Assembly (NCBI GenBank): GCA_030407085.1
Contig: CM059584.1
Location: forward strand, 305,501-369,500
DNA from: Trichopria drosophilae
Lineage: Eukaryota > Arthropoda > Insecta > Hymenoptera > Diapriidae
Direction: 5' to 3'
DNA: 64,000 bases
Part shown: piece by piece, positions 35,637 through 47,782 of the stretch
Numbering within the stretch: position 1 is the first letter of the stretch
Layout: each line of letters opens with the position of its first letter
Position numbers and translations under genes: made by a program
Notes under the pieces: generated by a model
The model's database searches: none
What the model saw: only the letters and a program-made list of their open reading frames with translations
Told to the model about the DNA's origin: nothing

Positions 35637-36120
35637 TTAGTAAAATTTCACTAATGCATTTTAATAATATGGTATCACAAAATACAATCACTAAATTGAA
35701 GTGAATATTGACGAATGAAGAATTATTTAACTTAATATAGCTGGAGAAATTTGCAAACTTTTTAGTTAATTGAACATTATTGAAGCCTTAAATGATATCA
35801 GATTACATTTCAGAATCTTTACTGGAGTTTTTGTCATTTTTATGGCCCAACATTTCAAAATGCACAATAATTGATTACTAAATATGTATAAATAATTGAA
35901 ACAAAATGCAATAAATGAAATAAAATAAACAATACCTAATTCATTAGTCAAATTTGACCAATTAATTTTAATTATAATATATTAAAAATAAAATTACTAA
36001 TTTGGGACTAGTGGAATTCGATTAATGAATTAGTTGTATTTTATTCTTTGTCGTAAAAATCACTACTTATTTATTTATTCACCGATATTGCACTATTGCA
36101 TTAATAAATTTTTACTAATT
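35637..36120. repeat. Foldback element built on ATTAGT/ACTAAT
   Basis: The left arm begins TTAGTAAAATTTCACTAATG and the right arm ends ATTAATAAATTTTTACTAAT, roughly inverse to each other. The words ATTAGT, ACTAAT and CATTAG recur through the interior on both strands. Confidence 0.45.
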
Positions 36121-37484
36121 CAGATTAAACGAGTACATTAGTGCCTTTAGTACGCTAGTAAATTAGGAGTAATATTTACAATAAACTACAATTAATGTTA
36201 GTGTATACTATTACATAAAAAAGAGATTCTTTTTATTTGCATATGTTCGGTTCCATTAATTAATTTTTTGGTCCTCGTTTGTCACCGGATTTGGTGCTCG
36301 TTACTATTAGGATATAGAATAACTAATTTTTCCTTACAACTAATTAAAAATCATCAAAGAAATAGACAAAAATTACTTTTCACACTAAACCATTGTAACG
36401 AGGTCTCGGGATTAAAATTATTGAAAAACATAAAAAAGAATGAATGAAATTATTAGAGACATTTATAGTTTCAGTCTTCAAGTAGTATTGAATGTGATCT
36501 TATGCAGCATTAGAAAATGCTATTAATTATCTGCACGTGACTGTCTTATACAATGACTCATAACTGATTGCAAAAAAGTTAAAATTATTCAATACTTCCA
36601 GTATTTTGAACTCGGTAAGACATACATATATCGTATTATTCCATTAATCCGTTAACGATTATCCCGTTTCTACTTTATTCATATCCAATGTTTTTCCACT
36701 TCAAATTGATGAGTAGAACGCATGAATCGTAACATCTGTGTTAGAAAATTGGTTTCATTGATAAATTATCACGTGGGATCCAGTAGTGATTATTTGCATA
36801 TTTAACAAAGTATTATATGGGTAAATCAACGGAACTTTTAATACTTCACTTTAGAAAACATAAAAATATATTTTTAGTGCACACCGTATGAATACTTAAT
36901 TTTTTCATTTTTATACACCTTAAAAAGTTAGAAAAATTAATCTTTTAGTTTTATAAAACTATTATAAAAATAAGCAGAATACAAAACAATATGAAACTAT
37001 TAACAACTTAAATACCATTAGAATTTATACTATTATGGTTTAGCAGAAAAATTAAATAATTACTTTTTTATACAATTATTTTTCATCGATGGTATAGTAT
37101 GTAAAAAGAGGATGGACTATTTATTATTAAGATTATGTGTTAAATAACAAACAAAGATGTACATCATTTCAAAATTAATGCATTTTATTCAAAATCTTAA
37201 AGAATTTTCTTTTTCAATTAAAAATATAAATTTATGTAAAATAAATGTTAATTAAGAAAATTACAAAACAAAATGATAATATTGTTGATGGTGCAATTAT
37301 GCGAAAAGCGATTTTGAACAATTTTAAAAATTAATATCCTGTTTTACAACAATGTTTATGATAATTGGTTAGTTCCAAATCAGCAGAGGCATTACCGCAG
37401 ATTTTTGAAATTCATAACAAGTTGGGCTGAAAGGCCAAATAGGGAGGAGGGATTTTATTTTAAAATTTTTAATGTTTAAATTCA
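36121..37484. other. Intergenic, nothing recognised
   Basis: Very A+T-rich sequence without recognisable features. Confidence 0.45.
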
Positions 37485-37807
37485 AAATGTTATAAAATTC
37501 TTTCCTAAGGGTGCGCATATCTTACAATTTACCTATCAAGACGTTTGAGGGCTCAACATGATTGTCTGGTCAAGCCCCTTCAAAATAGCTCTGGCCTTTT
37601 AGAAAATCCAACATGGGGTATAAAATATGGCGCCTGAAATCCACGTATTTATGCAACATCCATCCAAAACGATAGTAAAATGTTCTGATTTCAGAAATAT
37701 ACTTTCAAAAAGCATATAAAACGCACTTAAGGACTTTAAGATATTTGGGTTTGGGGTTGAGAAATTATAAGATATGGACAACCTCAGGAAAGAATTTTAC
37801 AACATTT
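37485..37807. repeat. Small inverted-repeat element
   Basis: 37485-37506 and 37786-37807 are inverted copies (21 of 22; the right copy reads AGGAAAGAATTTTACAACAT). The interior contains an ATATGGCGCC word. A MITE is likely. Confidence 0.55.
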
Positions 37808-40800
37808 TTAATTTCAAAATAACATAAATGTCATCTTTAACATGTCAACATGGTAACACAGTACTGTATGGTGCTATAGAATTTTGTTAATAAATTTAAT
37901 TAAGTTCTGATGAGGACGGACATGGTCATCGAAACTATAAAAGGAATTTAATTTAAAACATTTAATTCTTTTTAATCCGGAGATCGATAACTTTTTTGTT
38001 TCATTTTAAATAATATGGAATACTGTATTCTTTTCTCCTATTTATTGATATTAATAGTAACAGTACCTATTTATTTAAATAAGATTTAATTCTAATGTAA
38101 ATCTTTCACAGTTATTTATTCAAATAAATATGAAAACTAACATTACATTACGTTATTAAGTAATGTCAACACTGTCAACTCTTCCTACATTCACTGACTA
38201 CATTCATAAGAATGGTTTCACATTCATGTTAAAAAATTCAAAGTTTCAGCACTGTTATGAAAGATGTTTTCATTTTTGACAAGTGATAATCCACAGGCAA
38301 AAGTCTGAAATCGAACCTTTCGTAAAGTGTGGTCTGACCTGACAGAAGTGGCATTTCCCTCTTACATAAAATAGGCTTTCTTTATTTTCAATCCATAAAA
38401 TGTCAATTTCGACTTCAATAGATTCATTAAAATCATATTGCATAATTATTTTAAAAATAAAAATTAAATTTACAATGAAACTTTAAAGGCTTCTTGAGTT
38501 TTTAAAAAAATGGGGTTACCTGGTTTCTCCATGCAACCATAGAAATCGAAAACAACTAATGTTCTGTAATTTGCCCAAAATATATTTAAAACATATGTTA
38601 TTTTATTTTTTGTGTACAATAAGCATGAGTTTTATTACACGTTACACAACACATATAATGACTGAAATCATTTTCAGATTGCTAGTGTATTGCAAGTAAA
38701 AATTAATGTCATCTTTCACAGTTTATGTTTAAAAATTACACATAATTATTTATATGAAGAGTACAGTATATTTCGAAAGCACTCTTCTAAATGTATACAT
38801 TTTTATGTTCAACGCATATTTTTCAACTTCAAAAAGTTAATACATTTGTTCTAATAAAATGGTTTATATTTTTATTGCCGATTGTACTTGTAGTAAACCA
38901 TACTGTCGGTACTTTGAATTATACCTATTGAGTCAAGTTGTTGAAGGATTATTTTAAAGGTCATTGTATTCAAGGATTTAAGAAAGTGCAGTATGTATTT
39001 GTTGTCTGCCTACTATTCTTTACACGTAAATCGATCGGACGCAACATTGTTACGAAATCATTAAAATATCGAATTGCTACTGTATACTTACTATCTTGTG
39101 TATAGTAAAGATTCTAGAAGAACTAAGTTCTATAATAAAATGGTTTAAGTATATAATTCTAAATGGACTGAAATAAAGTTTAACTGACCCCCCTTTAATA
39201 CCATAATTCAACATTAAACCATAACAATATTTAGCATCGTGAGAATCAATAAAATTAATCGCACTTTAATTCATTCAAGACGTGGTGGATTTGATGAACT
39301 ATTGTTCTATTGTTTATTTAAGAACCTAATGAACCACGAACTCGATCCTTTGGACGAGTGAACGTGTGGTGCAGCCATTGGCTATGACATACTTTTATAT
39401 TTACCAAGCAATAGGAATACTGATTGTTGTGAAATTGCAAGTGTTCCCATTAAGTTAGGTGCACACGTGCTTGTATCTTACTTTTGATTATGGTGATTAA
39501 ATGCAGCACATTCCTGCGGGAAATTCAAAATATTCGTGGAATGCCTTACAAATTGTATTTTTGATATAACATGCTAGATTTCGAAATGTTTTTTAACACA
39601 CGTTTGACAGATGAGTAGTTGCATTTTACCTCCAGCGATCATTTACATTCATATATTCTTTATGTTTCTTAGAACTTGCACGTTTAATTGTTAATATCAT
39701 TTTTTATTTGTAAAATTGAATTGATTTGATTAAACAAGGTTCATGATAATCAATTCCATGTTGGAGAACAAAACCATTTTAATATGCATGGGTTGACATT
39801 CATCGATGGTAAATAAACGTTCACTGCATTTTGTCCTTTCAAGAGGTACTATTAATAGTAATTAGTACTGCCCATAACCAAAAAAAACTTAATTCAATTA
39901 GGAAGTTACTATTAATCATTTTCATGTAATGATAATTTAAATAACAAAAATCTTTAACGTGCAAGATAGATTAACTTATTAATAGTTATAATTGTTTAGA
40001 GTGAGTATAATCATTTATAATTTCCAACAGCATCGAAAAAGTAACGGAATTATAAAAAGAGGTCAAATTAATTATTTATATTATACATAAGACAATAATA
40101 TTGTTCCGTTTACAATTTTTTGGATATAAATAGGCTGAATTACAAAACCTGAAACCGACTGCAGTTTTAAGTAAAACAGTCTTTTTAAACATTCCTTAGT
40201 AGTAAAATAGATATAATAAAATTTATTAAACAAACATAACCTCTTGTCATAGCAAAATAGCTATTGGATGATATATTTTACAATATTCTGAATTGCAAAA
40301 TTAACATAGAGTTAATAGGAATACTTTTTTACGATATTACTGCTATTATTATAAGTTACAACTACACCTACCTATTTTTTATGTTTCCATTAACCCTTTC
40401 TTTTTATTTGTGTTCAGAATTAAAAAGTTCTAGGCAGTGAAAACCAAATTTTGACCTGCACTATTTTGAAAACAAGTCATATTGATATCTTAGCAATATA
40501 TGCTTATATAGACTATATACTTATGCGTTACGCGTTATGACACACAGATTTTATCAATATTTACCGAAACGATCATCGTAATCCGGATGTTACGTACCGT
40601 GATGCGACAAACTTTTTTCTTATCAGTAAAATCTCGATATTGTCAGCAACTTAAATAGCATATTTCTGCATTTTATTTATTCTTTTTGTGTATTTATTAC
40701 GTTAATAGGAAGCGTAGATAATGCGTTTGTTATTGTTTCACTGTGCAATTACTTTGTTTGAAGTTCTTAACAAAATATCAATTACATATAATTATGTTTA

Positions 40801-40847
40801 TAGACTGATTTCATAATAACAAAAAAGTACATTTGGTTGCGTTTCAG
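37808..40847. other. Intergenic, nothing recognised
   Basis: 3 kb of A+T-rich sequence. A lone TTAACCC at 40390 could be one end of a TTAA element, but no partner was found. Confidence 0.4.
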
Positions 40848-40996
40848 AATGAACCTGTGTCATAGTTTTTTATGTAATATTTATTCTACCAAGCGTTTTT
40901 TTATGTATAAGCAGACAAATTTTCTTGAAAAATTTACTACTTCAAATGGTAATGGGCCAAACTTGTGGAATGGTGAAAATTACGATAATTTCTGTG
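40848..40996 (+). other. Exon-like open segment upstream of the transporter
   Basis: 149 bp lies between an acceptor (GCGTTTCAG ending 40847) and a donor (GTAAGAG at 40997). It is open in one frame with an ATG at 40849, right after the acceptor. The peptide includes EKFTTSNGNGPNLWNGENYD and matches nothing I recognise. Its donor phase (1) does not read into the frame of the transporter exon at 45064, so it could be a 5'UTR exon, an exon of another gene, or chance. Confidence 0.22.
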
Positions 40997-43815
40997 GTAA
41001 GAGTTTTTGTCATTTTTACTGCCTGAATAGTAAATAATCTAAGAACTTGTAGTCATTTTTATCATAAAGAATTACAATTTTTCTTATTCTGCCTAAATCA
41101 TCCCTAAGTTATCGCCTGAACGTGTAAAATTTCCAAGAAAATTTTTCTGCGTGTACTTTTGATTAATCCACACCAATAGTTTGAAATAATTCTTTGCTTC
41201 TAATATTTAAAATAAATGATATATGATATCTTTTTACGTTGACAGTTTCTTATCTTTTTTTCATTTTTAGGTAATTTTAAGCCAAATGTTTTTATATTTG
41301 CGGCATGAAAACGACGCAACATTAATTTGGTCGTAAGTCGCGAAGTAGACATGTCCCCTTTAGATTTTGTATTGAGTAAAAATGTATGACAAAAAGTGAA
41401 TTTTCACTCCAAGAAGTTTTCGCTAATATGATAAACGGAAAATAATACAAAATTATTATGAATAATAGCCAAACATAAGCATTTTTTTGTGATTGTATTT
41501 TTGACCAGAAATGCAAAAAACGTATTTTTTAGGTTTATTTTTGTTTGGCATCCTCGTAATCTAGTATGAATCCAATCCAAAAACTAATCAATTTTAAGTT
41601 AGGTCATACCAAGCTGAAAAAGAGGATGAAATAAAATAATTTGTTGAGATATCGCTTTCGAACAAAAATTACACATACGGATGTCGTACGTACAAGATCA
41701 CGGGCACAAATTTTTTAATTTCTTTTTTGAGTTGTGTAGGTACCGAATCGTCGAAATGATGAAAAACTGATGAAATATAGTTTAATTTGTCATTCTGACC
41801 AAAATCAATACTTCGTTCAGACCAATTGTCTGGGTGGAAGTAAGATCAGACGTATTCTTTTTACTGTAAATGCAAAATTTACCGCACCTTATTTTCTGAT
41901 TTATAATTTTTCTAAAACCGATTGTAAAATACCTTGTGTGAAGAAAATTTGTCAAAATCTATTCCTGAGTTCATTGATGAATTCAATTCATAAAATTTTA
42001 TTGCGTTTCCGGTTAATTAACTTGCGTTTAAGACTAGTTATTTGGATTTGAAAATCTCCTCAATCCATAAAAAAAAAAAATTTATTAAATAATATAAATT
42101 ATATCTTGCAATACTTGACATGTTTGGTTTCTATGGAAACAAAATTTTGCTTTTTATAAAAATAGACCGCGAGAAGTCCAAACTTTTAGTTTTTTTTTAA
42201 ACACTTAAGTTTTCTTTGTTAATAAAGGAGCTTCGTTTCTGTTATTTACATTTTGAATTCAGCATTCATTTGGATGTAATTCTTCTTAATGACTGTGAAA
42301 GATTTAAGGATCTTTAAAAGATATCGGGCAACAAGCTACAAAATGTATATTTTTGTCATTGTAATTAGGATCATGACATGAGTTACATTCAAATAAATTT
42401 GAGACAACATTTACATATTCACTAATCAGCCAAGAGAATAAATCACTAACAGCACCAACAAAACTATTAAATAATAAATCAATGTAATTGCAACAAAGTC
42501 TTGAAAACTATTCGTTGGAGATTACGTTACTTAAAATTCCTTGCAACCGGTTTTCAGAGTAAATCATTAATTTTGCAATTTTTTATTTGAATATTTTCTT
42601 TGATATATTAGATGTATTTTCAAATCATGTGCTGGAAAGACAATAATAATTTTAAGAAATATCAATCATAACAGTAATAATATGTTTATGATACATTAAT
42701 CGGTGTTATAAGTTTTGTCTTTATAATATTAAATATTACTATTTTTTTACAAACTTTGTTAGTACACCTGAGAGGAAGAGATCTGAAAGTGAAAGGACAA
42801 CTTCACTTACTGCGACGATGTGCACATTCTGTCAATCTAGGACAAAGCAATTAAAAGTCGTAATCATTTTACATAATTCTAAAATCGACAAAATAATTTG
42901 CCAGATCCTTAGTTTATTTTAATGGTTGCTACGCACATATAGTAAAATCGAAAAGATTTGTGTATTTTTCTTAGGTAATTATTTTTGGATGTCACTTTTT
43001 ACTAAGGCCAAGTAACTAGAACGTTTTAAAACAATTTTTATTATTATATTACATAACATTTTATTCTCTCTACAAGTGTACTAATGTTATTTTAGATCAT
43101 TTTTACATGTTATTAATATAATGTTTATGAGCATTGGTAATTGATACTGCAAAATATAGATTAGTACACGAAGGTAACTATGCCAACGTTTAACTTTTGC
43201 CTGTATATGTTGTTTTAATACTGTACAATTCATTACTATAGACTGATTAATGGGATCAAACGGAACGTCTTCGCTAAATCTAATCTTAAAAAATAAAACA
43301 TGTAATAGGTTGTAGTAGTGTACACTTATGTAACGAAAAAAATGATAGAGTATCTGAACGGATCATTTTTTCGTGTATTTGTATGAATTTTCCAAACTTT
43401 ATATTCATTTATATCAAGTTCACTTCTATCTATATATATTATCTCATGAAATATATAGTTACGTTAATTCGCTGAACTACAACTCCTAAAATTTGATTAA
43501 AAATTTTAAACACGGTTTGTCTTTTAAAGAAAATAACATTTTTATAAAATATCCTTCATATTATCTGTAATTCTTTCGAACATATAAGTAAAACAAGAAT
43601 GTTAATATAATAATAGAAATTAAAGAAATAAATCACGTTCGAATTTCCATGTCAGTTTTATTCGTTCCCACTCTTCTCTACTACTTCCAAATATGACGAA
43701 AAATTGATTCATACAAACAATTGTTATTAAAAATAATAATGTTTTATGTTGTTGATAAACTTGTAATTGTATTATTAGATTATAATTTATGCACTTAGGT
43801 TTTCAACATTTTATG
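40997..43815. other. Intergenic or 5' intron, nothing recognised
   Basis: A+T-rich. The 93-codon ORF at 41770-42051 has no recognisable domain. Confidence 0.4.
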
Positions 43816-43925
43816 CAAATTTCACTCTAATTGAAGTAAAAAAATCACTTCGCACTTCGCTCACAGTGTTGCTCACCTTTCACTTTTACTTGGAGTGGAT
43901 TCTCATTCTTTAAGAGTGAAATTTG
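43816..43925. repeat. 110-bp foldback built on CACTT
   Basis: CAAATTTCACTCTAA at the left end pairs with AAGAGTGAAATTTG at the right. CACTT/TCACTT words recur between them. No coding capacity. Confidence 0.5.
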
Positions 43926-44149
43926 ACTGCAAGGAATTTAGAGAGTACCTCTTAGTTTAACCGTTGTAATAGTTAAACTAAGATGTAGAATAAATTAAGC
44001 ATTATCAGAAAGCTAAAATATATTCCTACCAACATTATTTCACAATGTACCTACGTACTGTACGTTTAACTTCTAGATGGCCGGGACTTTTCGACGGAAA
44101 TTCACCTTACAAAATTGGTACAATAGGTAGCTTCAGTACGTAAACAAAC

Positions 44150-44157
44150 TATCGATA
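44150..44157. promoter_or_regulatory. TATCGATA, DRE-like site upstream of the transporter
   Basis: An exact TATCGATA, the DREF/BEAF-32 core in Drosophila, lies in a locally G+C-richer stretch (about 44060-44210) some 0.9 kb before the first coding exon. A strong donor word (GTAAGT at 44423) follows, so 44.1-44.4 kb is a plausible promoter and 5'UTR exon. This is inference from motif and position only. Confidence 0.3.
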
Positions 44158-45079
44158 AGGGGATCTGTAATTTTAATGGCTTTCCGGTCCCGTACGCAAC
44201 AGCCAATGTTAAAAATTTCAAGTTCGAAAACAATTGTTTTTTCAATGATATATTTTTGTTTCTTCATCATATAAATGACAAATAAGATTATTTACACACA
44301 AAGTAAAGATCTGTTATGATTCCAAAGGTTTTTATAATTCAAAGAGTTGCTTTAGGGGTAATCCACCCCTTCAGCTACCAAATTATATTTTTAATTATTT
44401 GAAACTGAAAATATATGTTTTCGTAAGTGTTGTTGATATTTTAATATGAAAATAAAAATTAAAGAAGTTTTTTGGTGACCCAAAACAATGGCTTTTAATT
44501 TCCGGCACTCTAAATGTTAATAAACGTGCTTATATATCGACATTTAAGTATTAATTATATATAATCGTCTGATAGATGTATCGGTCCGACTTATAATTTA
44601 ATCATTTTTCACATAACATACGTATCGAGTGGCTAAAATTTACTTTACGCACCGAAAAGACGTACATAAAAAGCGGGAAAAAGTGTTTTCGAGGGTTGTA
44701 TAGCGCCACAATCATTTTCTATACGGGTACATTTATTAATTGAATTTTCCGCATTCAAATAAACATGAATTTTTTTATATTTATGAAATGATTTTCCTTT
44801 GAAAATGACTAACGCCAAACAAATATTTAATTAATTGATGCAAGTATTTAATTACGACTAGTATTATACATTATTAAGTATTATATAACGTTATATATGT
44901 ATTTAAATTTATGACATTTGTTTAAAACTTTAGCGCTGCAAGGTAGATTTTTTTTTGTAAATTAGAGCAAACAATATTTACAAATATTTTATAAGAATGT
45001 CAATAGATAAATACATGTAATATTTTGTTGTACTGAGATAATCATGAATTTCAATATTTTCAGAAATGGCGAAAAGTAT

Positions 45080-45284
45080 ATGCAGAATTCCATAAATGGA
45101 AAGGAGGAAGTAGTTCCAGTTTCAAAGATCAGACAGGCCATTCCACAGTTTTGCGCCGTATCAGCCAAGAATCTATTACTACTTACTTTCGGATCGAGTT
45201 TGGGATTTCCGACGATTCTGATACCGGAATTACAAAAAGAGAATCCGGAGATCGTCCTATCACTCGAGGAACTAACATGGATCA
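45080..45284 (+). CDS. Tret1-like facilitated sugar transporter, coding exon 1
   Basis: First coding exon of a major-facilitator sugar transporter (SLC2/Tret1 group), a 12-helix plasma-membrane carrier that moves trehalose or hexoses down their gradient. This exon gives a short cytosolic N-terminus (NGKEEVVPVSKIRQAIPQ), TM1 at about residues 25-45 (NLLLLTFGSSLGFPTILIPE) and the start of TM2 (LTWIS). The donor is ATCA|GTTAGT (exon end 45284), phase 1. Start choice: ATG at 45080 lies 16 nt after a TTTTCAG acceptor (45063), which suggests an upstream untranslated exon. An in-frame ATG at 45044 has A at -3 and would add 12 residues if that acceptor is not used. The spliced protein (45080-45284, 48616-49029, 51904-52805) is 506 aa, normal for the family. 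Confidence 0.8.
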
Positions 45285-45730
45285 GTTAGTATTTGAAAAC
45301 TAAATTTCAATGATTTTGCATCTTTATTGTAGTTGTTTGAGCATCCTACCTATGAACTAATAGAGCTATTAGACTATTTACATTAAAATTTAAAACTAGT
45401 CAGTTAAAACTATTATACATGATAATAATTATTTTAATTGTGTAAATAAAATATATTTCGGATAGTATTGAACACCTATTATTATTATTATTATTAAAAA
45501 AATGACAATATTATAATTACACATAAACGCACAAACACCAATACAGATAGAATTAAACCTTTTAAATGCAAAATTGACAATTTACATAGGAAAACGGCGC
45601 GATCATAATAAAAACTGAATTAAGAATAGTTATAAACGAAATATTTATGGAGATGCAGTTAATACAGGTTCAGCAGTACATATAAATGATATATGACTTT
45701 TTTCGATTTGGATAATGTAAAAATCTTAGT
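45285..45730. other. Transporter intron 1, 5' part
   Basis: A+T-rich intronic sequence with an (ATT)n run at about 45475-45496. Nothing else is recognised. Confidence 0.5.
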
Positions 45731-45790
45731 TAAGAAAAGAGTCGTGTTTACAAAACGGTCACCGTTATATAAACACGACTTTTTTTCTTA
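45731..45790. repeat. 60-bp near-perfect palindrome in intron 1
   Basis: TAAGAAAAGAGTCGTGTTTA on the left pairs with TAAACACGACT...TTCTTA on the right, with a short central AACGGT-CACCGTT hairpin. Probably a very short foldback element. Confidence 0.6.
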
Positions 45791-46223
45791 TTTAATTCCA
45801 CGGTCGAGAAATTAATTATCTAATTATTTTAAAAATCTTAGTAGTTAAAATAAATAAAAACAAAAGTAAACATATTGAAACAAATAAAATTTCATTTAAT
45901 ATTGGATTTCAATATGTAATCAACCGGCTTCGCTAATCCTCGTATACGCTGGTATCGCATTCGAGTCGTAAAATCTGACGACCGTATGTCCAACATTATT
46001 CTGGAAATAGTATTTTTCGATACAAGGCGTTAAATCTTACGGTGATCTGTTGAACATTATTTTTCGGTACTGAAAGCTGTAAAAATTCGATTTCGCGGAC
46101 TGCATTTAGTCCTTATGGGTTATGTCTCTGATAGCGCAGATTTATGTTTCACGTGATCCGTGAAATTTCATTTTATGGATTAAAAGTAGGCCGTAAAATC
46201 GGATATTACGGCTATAGTATCGA
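45791..46223. other. Transporter intron 1, CpG-containing degenerate repeat region
   Basis: Words such as GTAAAATC-GA, AATAGTAT and TTTTCGATACAAGGCG echo the adjacent hairpin elements, so this is probably older repeat sequence. Confidence 0.35.
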
Positions 46224-46322
46224 AATAGTATATTACGATACAAGTGCGCGAAGTAGGTGATTTGCGCACGAGTGTAACGAGTGCGAAAGTCACCTGCGGT
46301 GCATGTGTATCGTATACTATTT
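46224..46322. repeat. Foldback element with CGAG-TGTAA-CGAG loop
   Basis: Left AATAGTATATTACGATACA pairs with right TGTATCGTATACTATT; inner blocks GTAGGTGATTTGCGCAC and GTGCGAAAGTCACCTGC also pair. The loop is CGAGTGTAACGAG. It abuts a second palindrome that shares the TACTATT boundary. Confidence 0.65.
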
Positions 46323-46484
46323 TTTTGACTCCGTGAGAGAAATTTTTCGCGCACTGATTTGAGTGTGCGAAGTACTTCGCGCTCTCAATTCAATGCGCGA
46401 AGTGCAGTGCGCAAATGGGTTATTTGCGCACTAAAAATAGTGCGCGAAATTCTATTTCGCGCACGGAGTTAAAAAAAATACTAT
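46314..46484. repeat. Second foldback element, GCGCAC-rich
   Basis: Left arm ATACTATTTTTTTGACTCCG (from 46314) pairs with the right arm CGGAGTTAAAAAAAATACTA (ending near 46483). Just inside, TTTCGCGCAC on the left faces GTGCGCGAAAT on the right. The interior repeats GCGCGAA/TTCGCGC words. Together with the preceding hairpin it forms a double palindrome of about 260 bp inside intron 1. Confidence 0.65.
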
Positions 46485-46854
46485 TTTGTCATTCTGAAAT
46501 AATTTTGAAATGATCTGTGTATAAATTATTAAAACACGTTTGACCGACTGTTTTGTTATCGAAATAAATATTAAATACAATAATAAATTAAAAAACACTT
46601 TCTGGAAAAATAGGGAAGATCTATATATGGACATGGACAGAACTTTTAAGGCGCATTTTTTAATACAATTTTGTTACTTCATTATACATAAAATAATACA
46701 AAACACCTCGTATAACTCATTTTTAATGCTTGTTAACCTTCATGTGCCGGAGGTTTTCTTCCAGTGAGTTTATATCAAACTCACGAGTTTTCGATATGAC
46801 TCCTTGTGACAAAATTTCGTCGTCAATCTTTCCGGATCTGAGTCTATTTATGTG
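46485..46854. other. Transporter intron 1, nothing recognised
   Basis: Overlapping small ORFs on both strands here have no recognisable domain. Confidence 0.4.
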
Positions 46855-47045
46855 GATCGCGTCTATGATCTCTAAAAATCGTTTTACATTTCTATCGATC
46901 TTTCTCGATGTTTATTTCTCTCTTAAACTTTTTTGAACTTTTTCGATCTTTCTCGATCTTTCTCGATTTCTATCGATCTTTGTCGATCTTTTCCTGTGTA
47001 TCTCTATCACTTTTCGATGTTTTTAGATGTTTTTAGATCTATCCG
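46855..47045. repeat. Degenerate tandem TCGATCTTTC repeat
   Basis: The word TCGATCTTTC and variants (TTTTTCGATC, TATCGATCTT, TTCGATG) are repeated many times over about 190 bp. It is an imperfect minisatellite. Confidence 0.6.
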
Positions 47046-47583
47046 GAAAATTTCCGATCTTGTTTAATCTTTGTCAATGTATCTCGGTACCTATCGACTT
47101 TGTTGTCAGCAATACCAATCTCAAAATTATAAAATTACAAACAGTGCAAAAAGTGGAAATGTTAAAAAATTTGAAATTCGTTGAGTAATATTTTCAGTTG
47201 AAACCACGAGTTTTGGGTAAGTAATGGCTCTTTGCGACGAACTCGATTAATGGACATGTTCTATAATCTAATCAGTTTTCATCTAATCATTCTGAGGGTG
47301 TCCAATAAGAAGTTGACAAAGAAAATCGGTTTATTTGTCCATGAGTTAGTGGGCACACATAAGTACGTACATATTTCAACCCGTGTTTTCTGTTTATTCC
47401 GACTTATTTCGCCAAAATTCCATGATATGAAATAAAGTGGTCAAATATAGCCTGTGACGGACTGAACAAAATGAGGCATCAAACTTAAAAATCAGTCAAG
47501 TAGATTTCAATTCAAAAAGAAAAGCTTTGCGTCGAAAAATTAACGACTTCATTCTCAATGTGTCACACGAAGTAAACATATAG
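47046..47583. other. Transporter intron 1, nothing recognised
   Basis: The 67-codon ORF at 47232-47435 has no recognisable domain. Confidence 0.4.
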
Positions 47584-47782
47584 TACACTGAGAAAAAAAA
47601 AGTTCTATTTTCAAGTAAATAAGTTATTTGAATAGCGGTAAGTAAATGTTTACTTGAATTAAGAAAATATTGTCTTGTGTTTAGTAAATTTAATAAAATA
47701 TATTGTTTAATTCAAGTAAAAATTTACTTGCTACTATTCAAATAAATATTTACTTGAATATAGCTTTTTTTCTCTCAGTGTA
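47584..47782. mobile_element. 199-bp TA-flanked MITE reiterating CAAGTAAA
   Basis: It begins TACACTGAGAAAAAAA and ends with the inverse TTTTTTTCTCTCAGTGTA, giving a TA target duplication of the Tc1/mariner kind. Inside, AAGTAAA occurs three times and its inverse TTTACTT three times, and longer blocks pair (TTATTTGAATAG with CTATTCAAATAA). No coding capacity. Confidence 0.75.

Noticed and set aside
40390..40400. TTAACCC as the left end of another TTAA element
   Set aside because: No matching GGGTTAA with inverse sequence was found downstream.
41770..42051. 93-codon ORF as a gene
   Set aside because: No domain, no splice context, A+T-rich codon use like the surrounding noncoding DNA.
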